Shown here piece by piece: positions 43,739 to 56,512 of a DNA stretch of 64,000 nucleotides (its first letter is position 1; every line of letters starts with the position of its first letter). The stretch lies in assembly GCF_024448955.1 (NCBI RefSeq), contig NZ_JAMOIH010000020.1, positions 1 to 64,000 of the forward strand, written 5' to 3'. A model generated the notes under the pieces. It saw nothing but the letters and a program-made list of their open reading frames with translations, was not told where the DNA came from and searched no databases. The stretch comes from Stutzerimonas stutzeri. Lineage in GTDB: Bacteria > Pseudomonadota > Gammaproteobacteria > Pseudomonadales > Pseudomonadaceae. The position numbers and the translations under genes were made by a program.

Positions 43739-44032
43739 TTTTTGGGTAATGGCTACCTCCCGGCCGGCACATGCTGCTCTGTCAGCCTGGCGTCAGCATC
43801 GGCAACTCAGCTCTGCTCAGAAGCGTTGACGCATGCCTAATGCCATCGGCAGCGACATCTGAGCGCCCTGAGCCAGTGACCGGGAAATCAACCACTACAC
43901 GATGCCGGGGGATGATAAAGGAAGGCGCTTCTGTAATGCGAAAAAGCCGCAGACCAGGTTTTGATCTGAGAGCGAAATTTGGCCTGGATCTGGTCAGGCC
44001 TTCTTGAACACCGCTCTCGATCAGATGCGGAG
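43739..44032. other. Gene-poor spacer between the methyltransferase and XRE genes
   Basis: About 294 bases without a recognisable gene. Short frames on both strands overlap here (43771-44007 plus, 43782-44075 minus) but lack ribosome sites and family features. Base composition is mixed, which could reflect an old deletion or a decayed gene. Confidence 0.4.
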
Positions 44033-44254
44033 CTACAGCTCTGACAACTGAGGCAGAAGGCAGGATGGATCGCAAGCGAGCTCGCTTGCAATGCGATAGA
44101 GCTTCTCGACGGTGATGTTTACTTCGCCACGCTCGATTCGCCCCATATAGCTACGGTCCATACTGCAGGCCAGCGCTAGAGCATCCTGAGAAATCCGACA
44201 GGCCTTTCTCTGCGTCCGGATGCGTTCCCCTAACGCCTTCGCCAACTTATCCAT
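44033..44254 (-). CDS. XRE-family regulator, C-protein-like
   Basis: A 73-residue helix-turn-helix protein: LGERIRTQRKACRISQDALALACSMDRSYMGRIERGEVNITVEKLYRIASEL. The size and the plan are those of restriction-modification controller (C) proteins. It lies upstream of, and in the same direction as, the methyltransferase operon, but 350 bases away. It is divergent from the 44359 gene, whose promoter carries a perfect palindrome. It likely controls one or both units. Confidence 0.8.
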   Translation of the reverse strand: MDKLAKALGERIRTQRKACRISQDALALACSMDRSYMGRIERGEVNITVEKLYRIASELACDPSCLLPQLSEL

Positions 44255-44293
44255 GACCGTCTCAATTCCACTTGAGGCGGCACTATCGTGTGT

Positions 44294-44325
44294 TTGCGGA
44301 CGTAGGAGCCACGGATTATAATCCG
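44294..44325 (+). promoter_or_regulatory. Promoter with TATAAT inside a perfect palindrome
   Basis: A -35 like TTGCGG (44294-44299) and a perfect -10 TATAAT (44317-44322) stand 17 bases apart. The -10 lies inside the 14-base palindrome CGGATTATAATCCG (44312-44325). A repressor bound there would occlude the -10. Transcription would start about 44329, 30 bases before the ATG at 44359. The adjacent XRE protein is the obvious candidate ligand. Confidence 0.65.
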
Positions 44326-44358
44326 CATTTCCTCTGCGTTAACTCTTCTGGTGCCTCA

Positions 44359-44946
44359 ATGAAATCGGCCTCGTTTACCTTCGACAGGCGTCTGTATGAG
44401 CTGCTTCAGGAGGAAGGGCGTTCAAGGTTCACGACGCGTGAACTGCGTGATGCCTATGCCAAGCGCCTGGATGGCATGACTTTCCGTATCGGTGATGTGC
44501 GCCGCTATGTGTATGAGCAGATCCGCCGAATGCTGCGCATGGGTTGGGTTGTGCTCGATGAAGAGCGCCGTTCGCGGGGACAGGTCTACCACCTGCTGCC
44601 GATTCCGGCACATCTGCAATTGGAGCTGATCGACAACGGGTTCGAGAACAGCCATAAGACTGCTTGTGAGCCAGAGCAGGAGCCGTCAGCGTTCGATAAT
44701 TCGGCGGTGCCGCAACCATCAGTCGATGCGGATCAGCACCTGGAGGCGCTCCTCAAGGAAATCAGGCTGGACTTCCTCGCATCGATGGGCGAGGCGGAGC
44801 GATACAAGCTGCTCCTCGATGATATGCCGCATCTCCGGGATAAGGTCGAAGGCGAGTACCTGGAAGCTAGAGACCGAAGCTCGCGCCTGCTGGGCCATCT
44901 TCGCGCCATCGAGAAGACACTCAAGACGCTTGCCTCCGCACGATGA
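44359..44946 (+). CDS. Unrecognised protein, winged-helix-like, coupled to a helicase
   Basis: A 195-residue protein I cannot place in a family. The N-terminal 80 residues look like a winged helix (RRLYELLQEEGRSRFTTRELRDAY ... VYEQIRRMLRMGWVVLDEE), suggesting DNA binding. The C-terminal part (about 120-190) is a long amphipathic helix pair (EALLKEIRLDFLASMGEAERYKLL ... RLLGHLRAIEKTLKTL) typical of oligomerisation. The ATG at 44359 is preferred to the far upstream 44272 because the promoter above starts transcription near 44329. Its TGA overlaps the helicase start as ATGA. Confidence 0.6.
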   Translation: MKSASFTFDRRLYELLQEEGRSRFTTRELRDAYAKRLDGMTFRIGDVRRYVYEQIRRMLRMGWVVLDEERRSRGQVYHLLPIPAHLQLELIDNGFENSHKTACEPEQEPSAFDNSAVPQPSVDADQHLEALLKEIRLDFLASMGEAERYKLLLDDMPHLRDKVEGEYLEARDRSSRLLGHLRAIEKTLKTLASAR

Positions 44947-46343
44947 CCACACTGCTGCGAAACTGGCAACGCCGCTGCATCGACGCGGCACTGGAGCACT
45001 TTACTGCCACGCCGCACTTCTTCTGCCAGGCAACGCCGGGTGCCGGTAAGACGCGTATGGCGGCAGAGCTGGCCAGCAGGCTGCTTGAGCAGGACCGGAT
45101 CGATCTGGTGCTCTGCTTCGCACCATCCTGCCAAGTTGTCGAGGGCTTTCGCTCGTCCTTTGCTGCGGTGCTCGGCAGACGCTTGGACGGCCAACTCGGC
45201 GCAGTTGGGGCGGCGTTCACCTATCAAGCCATGGAATACCGAGATGAGACGTTCTGGCGACTCCTCGATGACTACCGTGTGTTCGTGGTTTTCGACGAAA
45301 TCCACCACTGCGCCGGCCACGATGTACTTCTGAGTAACGCCTGGGGCCAACAGATTCTTCAGCGGATACAGGACAGGGCAGCCTTCACCTTGGCCCTCTC
45401 CGGCACCCCATGGCGTTCGGACGACCGGGCCATTGCCCTGGCCCGCTACTCGACGCCCGAGGGGTACCTGATCTGCGACTACCGCTACGGATTGAAAGAG
45501 GCCATTGCTGATGGTGTGTGCCGTTCCCCTCGCATTGTCCTGCTCGACAACCAGAAGGTGATACTTACCGAGGAGCTGGACACGGAGAGCACTGTCAGGA
45601 TGTTTCCCAGCATTGCCAAACTATTGGGGGAGTCCCCTGTCACCTACGAAGAGCTGTTGCGCCATGACGAGGTGATTGACCAGTTACTCGGTCTCGGGTG
45701 CAGCAAGCTGGATGAGCTTCGCCTGATCAAGCCTGATGCGGCAGGCTTAGTGGTTGCCACCGACATCGAGCACGCCCAGCAAATTGCCTTGGCCCTGGAA
45801 ACCCTGGGTGAAGGTTGCCGCATCGTGACCAACAAAACCCCGGCTGCGCAGCAGGTTATCAATGCGTTCAGACACAGCGCCTGCCGTTGGATTATCGCAG
45901 TTGGAATGATCAGCGAAGGCACGGACATTCCTCGACTCCAGGTGTGCTGCTACCTCAGTCGCATCCGCACTGAGCTGCATTACCGACAAGTGCTTGGGCG
46001 AGTGCTTCGGCGCACAGGCGAGCCCGATAATCAGGCGTGGCTATTCATGTTAGCGGAGCCGACACTGCAGTGCTTGGCAGAGAGAATTGCAGATGATCTA
46101 CCGGATGACCTGGCAGTGCTGAACGAGGTAGAGATGCCAGCCTCCACTTCAGGTTCAATATCTGGCTGGATTGGGGCTGCTGGTAATATCGATGTCCTGG
46201 ATGACAGTAATGGAAGTGGCATTGCGCAGGTAATTGGGGCAGGTGCTACATGCGCCTTATCCCTGGGGGGCTCTGCCGCTGAGCCAAACCATCTGGTCAG
46301 CTTTTCCAAGCACTACCGGCAACAGTTGCTGGCTTGCTTTTGA
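44943..46343 (+). CDS. SF2 helicase (DEAD/DEAH, XPB-like)
   Basis: A 466-residue helicase: motif Q/I ATPGAGKTRMAAE, motif II VVFDEIHH, motif III ALSGTPWRSD, motif V AVGMISEGTDIPRL and motif VI YRQVLGRVLRRTG. The order and the short length fit XPB/Res-type ATPases used in defence systems. No nuclease motif is seen. The C-terminal 70 residues are Gly/Ala/Ser-rich and unassigned. It is translationally coupled to the 195-residue protein, so the pair probably acts as one complex, perhaps recognising and translocating on foreign DNA. Confidence 0.78.
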   Translation: MTTLLRNWQRRCIDAALEHFTATPHFFCQATPGAGKTRMAAELASRLLEQDRIDLVLCFAPSCQVVEGFRSSFAAVLGRRLDGQLGAVGAAFTYQAMEYRDETFWRLLDDYRVFVVFDEIHHCAGHDVLLSNAWGQQILQRIQDRAAFTLALSGTPWRSDDRAIALARYSTPEGYLICDYRYGLKEAIADGVCRSPRIVLLDNQKVILTEELDTESTVRMFPSIAKLLGESPVTYEELLRHDEVIDQLLGLGCSKLDELRLIKPDAAGLVVATDIEHAQQIALALETLGEGCRIVTNKTPAAQQVINAFRHSACRWIIAVGMISEGTDIPRLQVCCYLSRIRTELHYRQVLGRVLRRTGEPDNQAWLFMLAEPTLQCLAERIADDLPDDLAVLNEVEMPASTSGSISGWIGAAGNIDVLDDSNGSGIAQVIGAGATCALSLGGSAAEPNHLVSFSKHYRQQLLACF

Positions 46344-46409
46344 TGCTTGTATGGAGGACTGAATTCAAGCGTCGGCAGACGTGGTTGACTGAATCAGGAG
46401 ATAGCCGCA

Positions 46410-46673
46410 TTGACCCTTTCTCACGAAAGAACCCGCAGCGTCATCAAGACCGAAGAGTTCCTGCGAGAGCTCGCCCGTAACACTGAGCTGCCTCAGGATA
46501 TCCGCAGCTATGCGAAAAGCCTGCTCAGGCACTACCCGTCGGCCGACCAGATCCTCTCGTTGGGGCGCCTTGAAGAGTGCCTGGTGAGCGATGCACCAGA
46601 TGATGAATATCGACGGCGGGTGATCGCTTTTCATCAGCCGCTGTTCAGCTCGTCATTGGACTTCACGCGATAG
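46410..46673 (+). CDS. BPSL0761-family small protein
   Basis: An 87-residue protein starting at TTG 46410, with CAGGAG upstream. The sequence LSHERTRSVIKTEEFLRELA, then LPQDIRSYAKSLLRHYPSADQI, matches the BPSL0761 family found in mobile and defence-rich regions. It is a small helical protein with no known activity. It lies 66 bases downstream of the helicase and two bases before the next gene, suggesting one operon. Confidence 0.65.
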   Translation: MTLSHERTRSVIKTEEFLRELARNTELPQDIRSYAKSLLRHYPSADQILSLGRLEECLVSDAPDDEYRRRVIAFHQPLFSSSLDFTR

Positions 46674-46675
46674 AA

Positions 46676-47284
46676 ATGAGAGCCGCAATGTCCAGCACTG
46701 ATTTTGCTCTGTCGGTATCCACCCGCATTGCGCAACGGATTAAGCGCTTACCCAAAGGGCAACCCTTCTGCATCGGCCGCTTTGCGGAGCTTGGAGCGCG
46801 TGGCGCCATATCCAAGGCACTAGCTCGGCTGGTCAGCCAAGGCGAACTTGAACGGGTGCATCGAGGAATTTACATGCGCCCGAAATCCAGTCGATACGTT
46901 GCACGGGTCCGCCCAAATGTATGGGAAGTAGTGAGCTTGATCGCTAGGCAGAACCGCCATGTTCTACAGATTCATGGCGCTCATGCGGTCAGGTTGTTTG
47001 GACTGAGCACCCAGATGCCGCTCATTCCGATCTATTACACCAGCGGACCCAGCCGATCATTTTTTATAGGTAAGGGTGAGGTCCGGTTGGTACATGCGGC
47101 ACCAATGGTCATGCAGCGTGCCGGGACCGAGGTAGGGACGGCTATCAGCGCACTATTTTATCTCGGTAAAGACGGCTCGACCCCGGAATGCATTGCCGCG
47201 ATCAAGAAGGTGCTCAGGCCAGAAGACCTAACCACATTAATGGCCTGCAAAATGCCGAAATGGATGCGCATGGCGTTGGAGTAG
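46676..47284 (+). CDS. DUF6088/AbiEi-like protein
   Basis: A 202-residue protein with an N-terminal winged-helix segment (IAQRIKRLPKGQPFCIGRFAEL ... ALARLVSQGELERVHRGIYMRPK), typical of AbiEi antitoxin-like and DUF6088 proteins. In type IV toxin-antitoxin systems such proteins repress their operon and neutralise the AbiEii nucleotidyltransferase. No AbiEii gene lies beside it. It may be an orphan regulator or use a different partner. An internal ATG at 46688 is an alternative start. It follows the BPSL0761-like gene directly. Confidence 0.65.
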   Translation: MRAAMSSTDFALSVSTRIAQRIKRLPKGQPFCIGRFAELGARGAISKALARLVSQGELERVHRGIYMRPKSSRYVARVRPNVWEVVSLIARQNRHVLQIHGAHAVRLFGLSTQMPLIPIYYTSGPSRSFFIGKGEVRLVHAAPMVMQRAGTEVGTAISALFYLGKDGSTPECIAAIKKVLRPEDLTTLMACKMPKWMRMALE

Positions 47285-47386
47285 TCAGCGCGCATACACA
47301 CCGTCAACACGCTTGCTCCTTAACGCTCTGTCAGGCAGATTTCCGTTGCTGGCCGAGTCCGACCAAGCGACATCGGCGGCATCCCT

Positions 47387-48541
47387 TCACCCCTTGACCA
47401 AACGGAGATGGGCACCTGATTTCCCACCAGAGTCGGATGGGTTAGCGCTCTGCCCCTTCAACACGTTCAACATCAATCCGAACGTCAATTCATTGATCTC
47501 CTCAGGACTGATTGCCAGTTCTCCCGCGACGCCAGCTTTCCCAACCCCATCTGCACGTAACGCGGCGAAAATCTTCTCCAGGATCACTGACCGCTCATGA
47601 GCAATAGATTCCGGCTCTTCGGTGCGATAGCCCTCTTGAGCAATCTGAATACACAGCGTTCGGTAAGCCCACTCCGTGGAAAGCCCCAGGCTATGAAGCC
47701 GGTAATTTAAGGCTGCCACAGAAACGGACCAGAGCTTCTTGTATTTGATTAGGCTTTTGATAGTGATCGAACGTGGAGCCATCGCTAGAACGCTTGCACG
47801 TGGCATTAGAAAAGCCGACGCAAAGGCATTCGCCTCACGCTCTAAATCAGGTCCTTGTGGGTGGGCATGCTGGTGCATAACCAAATGTCCTAATTCATGA
47901 GCTGCGTCAAAGCGGCAACGCTCGGCCGACTTAAAGGTATTCAAGAACATAAAGGGGCGGCCGCCACTCCACATCGAGAACGCGTCGACCTCCTTTGCAT
48001 CAATTGCAAGTGAGTAGACACGAACGCCTTTCGACTCAAGAAGCGCAATCATGTTCTTAACCGGCTGCTCACCTAAACCCCAGTGTGCCCTCAGCATCTC
48101 CGCAGCGGCCTCTGGCGCTTGGGCACTGCGTGATAGTGCCAGCTTATCGAGCGCCTCAAAATTCGTCAGTGCAGCGCGTTCGGACCCCAGGTCCGGAAGA
48201 TCTGGCTCTGGCAAATCGAAACGTTGCTCGATCCAGTCATTCAGCAGGAGCGCAATTGCGCCTGCACCGAGAGCTGAATCCCTAAGGCCAGCAGTCATCT
48301 TTGAGAGCGACCGGAAACTGGCAACATCCGGCGTTGGCACCTCAGGATCATCACCAAAGAAAAACGCTTCGGGGAACCGAAGCGTTTTAGCGATTTTTGC
48401 AAGGGTTCCAGGCTCAGGCTCCTGCGTGCCACTCTCGTAGCCGGAGACTGATCGCTCCGTTACTCCTATATGAGTGGCAAGCTCACGCTTTTTCATACCT
48501 CGCCGGCGACGGGCGAGCGCAAATCGTTGTGGATTAAACAT
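47387..48541 (-). CDS. XRE regulator with ImmA/IrrE metalloprotease domain
   Basis: A 384-residue protein. The N-terminal helix-turn-helix (RRRRGMKKRELATHIGVTERSVSGYESG, residues 12-40) is followed by a metallopeptidase domain with HELGH at 215-219 and a downstream Glu in EREANAFASAFLMP. ImmA/IrrE proteins cleave repressors, often derepressing mobile elements or stress genes. Fused forms are common in toxin-antitoxin and phage regulators. Six bases separate it from the upstream gene at 48548, so they form a two-gene operon. Confidence 0.82.
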   Translation of the reverse strand: MFNPQRFALARRRRGMKKRELATHIGVTERSVSGYESGTQEPEPGTLAKIAKTLRFPEAFFFGDDPEVPTPDVASFRSLSKMTAGLRDSALGAGAIALLLNDWIEQRFDLPEPDLPDLGSERAALTNFEALDKLALSRSAQAPEAAAEMLRAHWGLGEQPVKNMIALLESKGVRVYSLAIDAKEVDAFSMWSGGRPFMFLNTFKSAERCRFDAAHELGHLVMHQHAHPQGPDLEREANAFASAFLMPRASVLAMAPRSITIKSLIKYKKLWSVSVAALNYRLHSLGLSTEWAYRTLCIQIAQEGYRTEEPESIAHERSVILEKIFAALRADGVGKAGVAGELAISPEEINELTFGLMLNVLKGQSANPSDSGGKSGAHLRLVKG

Positions 48542-48547
48542 GATCTA

Positions 48548-49198
48548 TCACGAGCTTTTACGGCGAATTTCGATGTCGATATCCGGACCGCCTGGGGAGG
48601 TAACCTCAAAGAAATCATCATCAAGAGCAAGGGTGCCAAGCATGATGCGTTCAGACCAGAAATTGATCTTGCCGCCTTTACCCATTCCCGATGGACGTGA
48701 GAGCTCGATGCGGATTTCCTTCTTCACCGTGTCGGTGTGGTGGAGCAGGATCCAGGTCTCATGAGGGCCTGATTCAGGCAGCTCCTCCGGATCGGGCAGC
48801 AAGTCATCAAACATGTCGAACTGGCAGTTCCGCTCAACAGCATCAACTGTATTTTTACCCTTCCTGGATCGGCTGCTCGGCATCCCCAGCAGATTTCCAA
48901 CATAGCTATCTCCCGATGCGACAGCAATCGCGAGATTGAGCGCCGAGTGAACGGTAAGAGGGTAGTTCGACTGTTCATGCGCGACCCACCCTAGTGGGCG
49001 CAGCTGATCGCGCACCGCTCCTACCAACCAGCCCCACATTTCAAGGCCGGGAAAAATGCTGGGATGGTTAGGAGTCAGGCGAACCCGCTGTAGGTGAGCT
49101 TGATTGATAGCCTCACGCAGTGGCTCGCGCTCCAGACTCAACTGTTCAAGACGGGCGGCGATTTCATCCTGATCACTGAATACCTGGCAAGCCTGCAT
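48548..49198 (-). CDS. Unknown 216-residue partner of the ImmA protein
   Basis: I do not recognise this protein. The N-terminal 90 residues are helical (EEIAARLEQLSLEREPLREAI-like sequence, then a GLEMWGWLVGAV segment). A beta-rich C-terminal part is acidic (DDLLPDPEELPE, then IRIELSRPSGMGKGG). No transmembrane segment or catalytic motif is seen. It precedes the XRE-ImmA gene in a tight operon, and a palindrome at 49239-49250 lies 40 bases before its start. It may be the substrate or target of the protease. Confidence 0.5.
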   Translation of the reverse strand: MQACQVFSDQDEIAARLEQLSLEREPLREAINQAHLQRVRLTPNHPSIFPGLEMWGWLVGAVRDQLRPLGWVAHEQSNYPLTVHSALNLAIAVASGDSYVGNLLGMPSSRSRKGKNTVDAVERNCQFDMFDDLLPDPEELPESGPHETWILLHHTDTVKKEIRIELSRPSGMGKGGKINFWSERIMLGTLALDDDFFEVTSPGGPDIDIEIRRKSS

Positions 49199-49238
49199 CT
49201 GAGGACTCCTAACACAACGGTGACTTCCGGTTATTCTT

Positions 49239-49250
49239 CCTCAAATGAGG
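49239..49250 (-). promoter_or_regulatory. Palindromic operator candidate
   Basis: CCTCA-AA-TGAGG (minus strand CCTCA-TT-TGAGG) is followed on the minus strand by AAGAAT, a possible -10. It is preceded by TTGTTT, a possible -35, 17 bases before. It suits an operator for the XRE-ImmA protein encoded just downstream. Confidence 0.45.
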
Positions 49251-49531
49251 TAAAAAAACAAGAAGCACACGTCGCGGAGGGAGACCGAGAGGACGTTGCA
49301 GCATGCGTGTTGCCGCCTGTGCATTTTCCACCCACATGCCGGAATTTCATTGACCCAGTTTCGAGCACCAAGCGAGTTGTAGAATTTCGCTTTCAGACTG
49401 CTGGGTTAGGGCAGAATAGCGTCGGCACCTGGGTTAAAAATGCACTGGCGATAACATTTGATGTTTGCGGCAGTACCGCCTCCCGTTCCGGATTGGCACA
49501 GTAATAGACTTGATTCAAATTCGGAGGAAGC

Positions 49532-49765
49532 ATGGGTATTTCGTATTACCTCGCATGTTTGGAGACCCGGCAATATGTCTGGGTTGGCAGGCTTGACCCA
49601 CAGGGGGAGGTGCCGGCGGTGGACGTCGAAGGCTCCATCGCCATGTTCGCGCTGGAGAATCGGAACAAACCGTTGATCGTCGTTAGTGAAAGCCATCCGA
49701 TCCTCGAAGAGGGAATGGAGTGGTCGCCGCCCGCAACGCAAGAAACGTGCAGCGGACAACCATGA
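49532..49765 (+). CDS. Small hypothetical protein
   Basis: A 77-residue protein: MGISYYLACLETRQYVWVGR, then EVPAVDVEGSIAMFALENRNKPLIVVSES. It has a GGAGGAAGC site before the ATG. The length and alternating strands resemble small proteins that accompany effector immunity genes, but I cannot name it. It stands alone, plus strand, between two regulatory pairs. Confidence 0.5.
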   Translation: MGISYYLACLETRQYVWVGRLDPQGEVPAVDVEGSIAMFALENRNKPLIVVSESHPILEEGMEWSPPATQETCSGQP

Positions 49766-49931
49766 CGAACCACCGCCAACCGCATCTGTCGAAGACCTGC
49801 CATATCCACCGCCGGCATGGCACACCAGACCATGCTTGAGCTAACGCAGCGGGGCTGGAAAACTGGCAAAAGGCGCTCCGTTGCGCAGTGCCCTCGGTTA
49901 CTCTTTTTAATACGAAGATGAGGTCTGCCCG

Positions 49932-50213
49932 GTGACAGAGAGCCATAAAGACACCATTTGCGATGTATGCGCTACCAGTACGAGGGTGCCGGGGTACGGC
50001 GAGCAGTTCGGGACGCTTCAGGCGCTCTGGGGCTATGGCGCAGGGCATGATGGCGAACGCTATCGAGTCAATCTATGCGAAAGCTGCTTTTTCGCGGCAC
50101 TAGCGTTTTTGAAGCAGGAGCGCCGCACGCAGAATCTGTTCAGCGATGAGCAGCCCTGCGAGGAGCGCCCATTCGGACTAGTCGCCCGCGATGACTACTT
50201 TGGTGATTCGTAG
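49932..50213 (+). CDS. Small zinc-ribbon-like hypothetical protein
   Basis: A 93-residue protein starting at GTG 49932. Two cysteine pairs (CDVCATS near residue 10 and CESCFF near 50) could bind zinc. The middle (YGEQFGTLQALWGYGAGHDGERYRVNLCESC) recurs in small proteins of accessory regions, but I cannot give a function. Upstream bases show only a weak Shine-Dalgarno site. Confidence 0.45.
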   Translation: MTESHKDTICDVCATSTRVPGYGEQFGTLQALWGYGAGHDGERYRVNLCESCFFAALAFLKQERRTQNLFSDEQPCEERPFGLVARDDYFGDS

Positions 50214-50320
50214 CCATATCTCAGAGATGAGGTTATTGGCTCGCCAGCATCGAACTCAGGCCATGTCTGCACGACTTCTCGGTACAATGGCGTCACCGGC
50301 AATCGCTCTAGGGATCTCGC

Positions 50321-50593
50321 TTGACTGACGCAAAACTCACTGAAGTCGAGATGCGGCGCGCGCTTGGCCTAGACCTCGCGCCTTCGAAATCGAAGCAGCC
50401 CATACCCAAACAGCACTCTACCGTCACACTCGTTGAATTGAGCGTGCGTAAGAACGGTGGTTCGCCATTCCGCTTCGAGCACCGCTCCCGTTCCATCAGT
50501 ACTCTCGCTGCCCAACTCGAGGCCGAGAAAACAGCACGGGAGAAAGGGTATGAGGTCTGGGTCGTGTTGGATATCAGGCAGGTTTCATCATAG
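50321..50593 (+). CDS. Small hypothetical protein
   Basis: A 90-residue protein from TTG 50321 (AGGGA upstream). It has a basic Pro/Lys-rich N-terminal tract (APSKSKQPIPKQ), then a beta-alpha pattern (STVTLVELSVRKNGGSPFRFEHRSRSI, then an amphipathic helix and VWVVLDIRQV). No family recognised. It converges on ptxE. Confidence 0.4.
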   Translation: MTDAKLTEVEMRRALGLDLAPSKSKQPIPKQHSTVTLVELSVRKNGGSPFRFEHRSRSISTLAAQLEAEKTAREKGYEVWVVLDIRQVSS

Positions 50594-50656
50594 AGCCGCA
50601 ACAGCCGTCAGTCAGTCCACGCCTCGCTGATTGCTCTGGGGCAGTGAACGCTTGAG

Positions 50657-55113
<4,457 letters not shown>

Positions 55114-55203
55114 TTGATCACCTTTCGCAATATTGCTGGCCGCACAATTGCGGTTCGCGATGCAAAGGGTAGAAATTCCTTGTTAACGCACTGCTTCTAA
55201 ATG

Positions 55204-55221
55204 ATGACATTTCGATGAATG
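55204..55221 (-). promoter_or_regulatory. Candidate Pho box for the ptx operon
   Basis: On the minus strand CATTCAT-CGAA-ATGTCAT gives two 7-base repeats with 11-base spacing. They match CTGTCAT at five and six of seven positions, with a four-base spacer. It sits about 90 bases before ptxA. The htx and ptx operons of P. stutzeri WM88 are members of the Pho regulon, which supports it. Confidence 0.6.
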
Positions 55222-55692
55222 CTTCGAATCTGCCGTAGCGGGGCGGCAAGCGAAGCCGTGGAAGAACGGGCGCAACGTAGCGTCTTTCTTCACGCGGGAT
55301 ACAGGAGGCTTTGATTGATACTGCTGCGGATTCGCTACAGTAACGTTGGGCCAGAACGTAATGCCATCCAAGCAAGAGAGCGCACACTAGCGGACTATAG
55401 GAGACATTCTACTCTTGCCCGTCGATTGACCCAGGCCGTTATGTGGCTGGTCGAAACCTTCAGGTGCCGCCCAACTAGATGTCTGTTGTCGCGCCCAGCT
55501 TAATGCTAGCGCAAGCCGCTTATTCTTCTAGCAACGCCGCGCTAGTCTTGAATGATGTTTCCTCAGTAGACTGATCATGCGCGGTATCTGCTTCGATGCC
55601 TTGAAGAGAACGCCTTCGGCTAAATGTCATATGACCAGCGCTTTTTACACTTCGGTTATTACTCCTTTTTTCAGCGAGATTGGGAGGGAAGG
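55222..55692. other. Intergenic region between ptxA and the VOC gene
   Basis: About 470 bases. A 62-codon minus-strand frame at 55183-55371 reads like a conserved non-coding translation often seen near mobile sequences; it lacks a ribosome site. No other gene is visible. Composition and content suggest decayed DNA at a cargo junction. Confidence 0.35.
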
Positions 55693-56091
55693 ATGATTGC
55701 ATATACAATGGTCGGAACGACCGATCTGAACCGTTCAGCGCGTTTCTACGAACCTATATTCTCAGCAATGGGGTTGGAAATTTCGTGGAGGGACGAGCGA
55801 TCGGTTGCTTGGGGAGTTCCGGGCAACCGGACCCCCACCTTTCACGCTTGTCTTCCTTATAACCAAGAGGAAGCACGCCCCGGCAATGGAACCATGACGG
55901 CGTTACTCACGGAGAGCCCAGCGCTAATAGGGCGACTCTTTGAACTCGCGCTTGAGAACGGAGGTACTGACGAAGGCTCTCCTGGCCCCAGACCTGAGTA
56001 CGGAACGGGATTCTACGCAGCCTATGTTCGTGATCCTGACGGCAACAAGTTGGCCTTTGTCTATTTCGACGATAACCAGTGTGGCGGTTAG
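55693..56091 (+). CDS. VOC-superfamily (glyoxalase-like) protein
   Basis: A 132-residue vicinal oxygen chelate fold protein: MIAYTMVGTTDLNRSARFYEPIFSAMG opens the first beta-alpha-beta unit, and YAAYVRDPDGNKLAFVYF closes the second. The Glu metal ligand of glyoxalases is replaced near the C-terminus (RDPDGNKLAF, no Glu), so catalysis is uncertain; some act as antibiotic-binding or fosfomycin-type proteins. GGGAGGGAAGG precedes the ATG at 55693. It stands between the ptx and nickel modules with no clear operon partner. Confidence 0.75.
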   Translation: MIAYTMVGTTDLNRSARFYEPIFSAMGLEISWRDERSVAWGVPGNRTPTFHACLPYNQEEARPGNGTMTALLTESPALIGRLFELALENGGTDEGSPGPRPEYGTGFYAAYVRDPDGNKLAFVYFDDNQCGG

Positions 56092-56512
56092 CGTTACCAC
56101 TAAGTCTTGGTCGCCTCTATATAGATGAATCATTTATATGAACAAGCGACCAAACAAACATGTATTAGCTACTCAAGATAGCAATCCGATATATCCTGCA
56201 CTTAGTGACCAAATCGTCTTAGCTCCTTTTGACCCCTTCGGCGATATTCGCTGGCATGCCCCGGCTGGCGTCACCCCGGTAAATCTCATGCCGTTTCTGG
56301 TTCGGGGTCGACTCGGAACGCTTCGTTAGCTGAACGATGCCACTTGATACGCTACCGGCCAGTACGAGGAGTTACAGTACTAGACGACCGCTTTCGGCCA
56401 AAAGCAGTCACACCTAAAGTGCATGATGTAGCGGTAGCCGAGAAGAAGAGGCATTTGCTGATTGTCACGAACAAGTAGGCTCCTCGCTCGTGACAACACA
56501 GCGTTTCAGATC
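56092..56512. other. Intergenic region with inverted repeat
   Basis: About 420 bases. A 63-codon plus-strand frame (56138-56329) has no ribosome site and is unrecognised. A perfect nine-base inverted repeat TTGTCACGA (56462-56470)/TCGTGACAA (56488-56496) lies just downstream of the small lipoprotein gene and may mark its transcript end. No other gene is seen. Confidence 0.4.
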
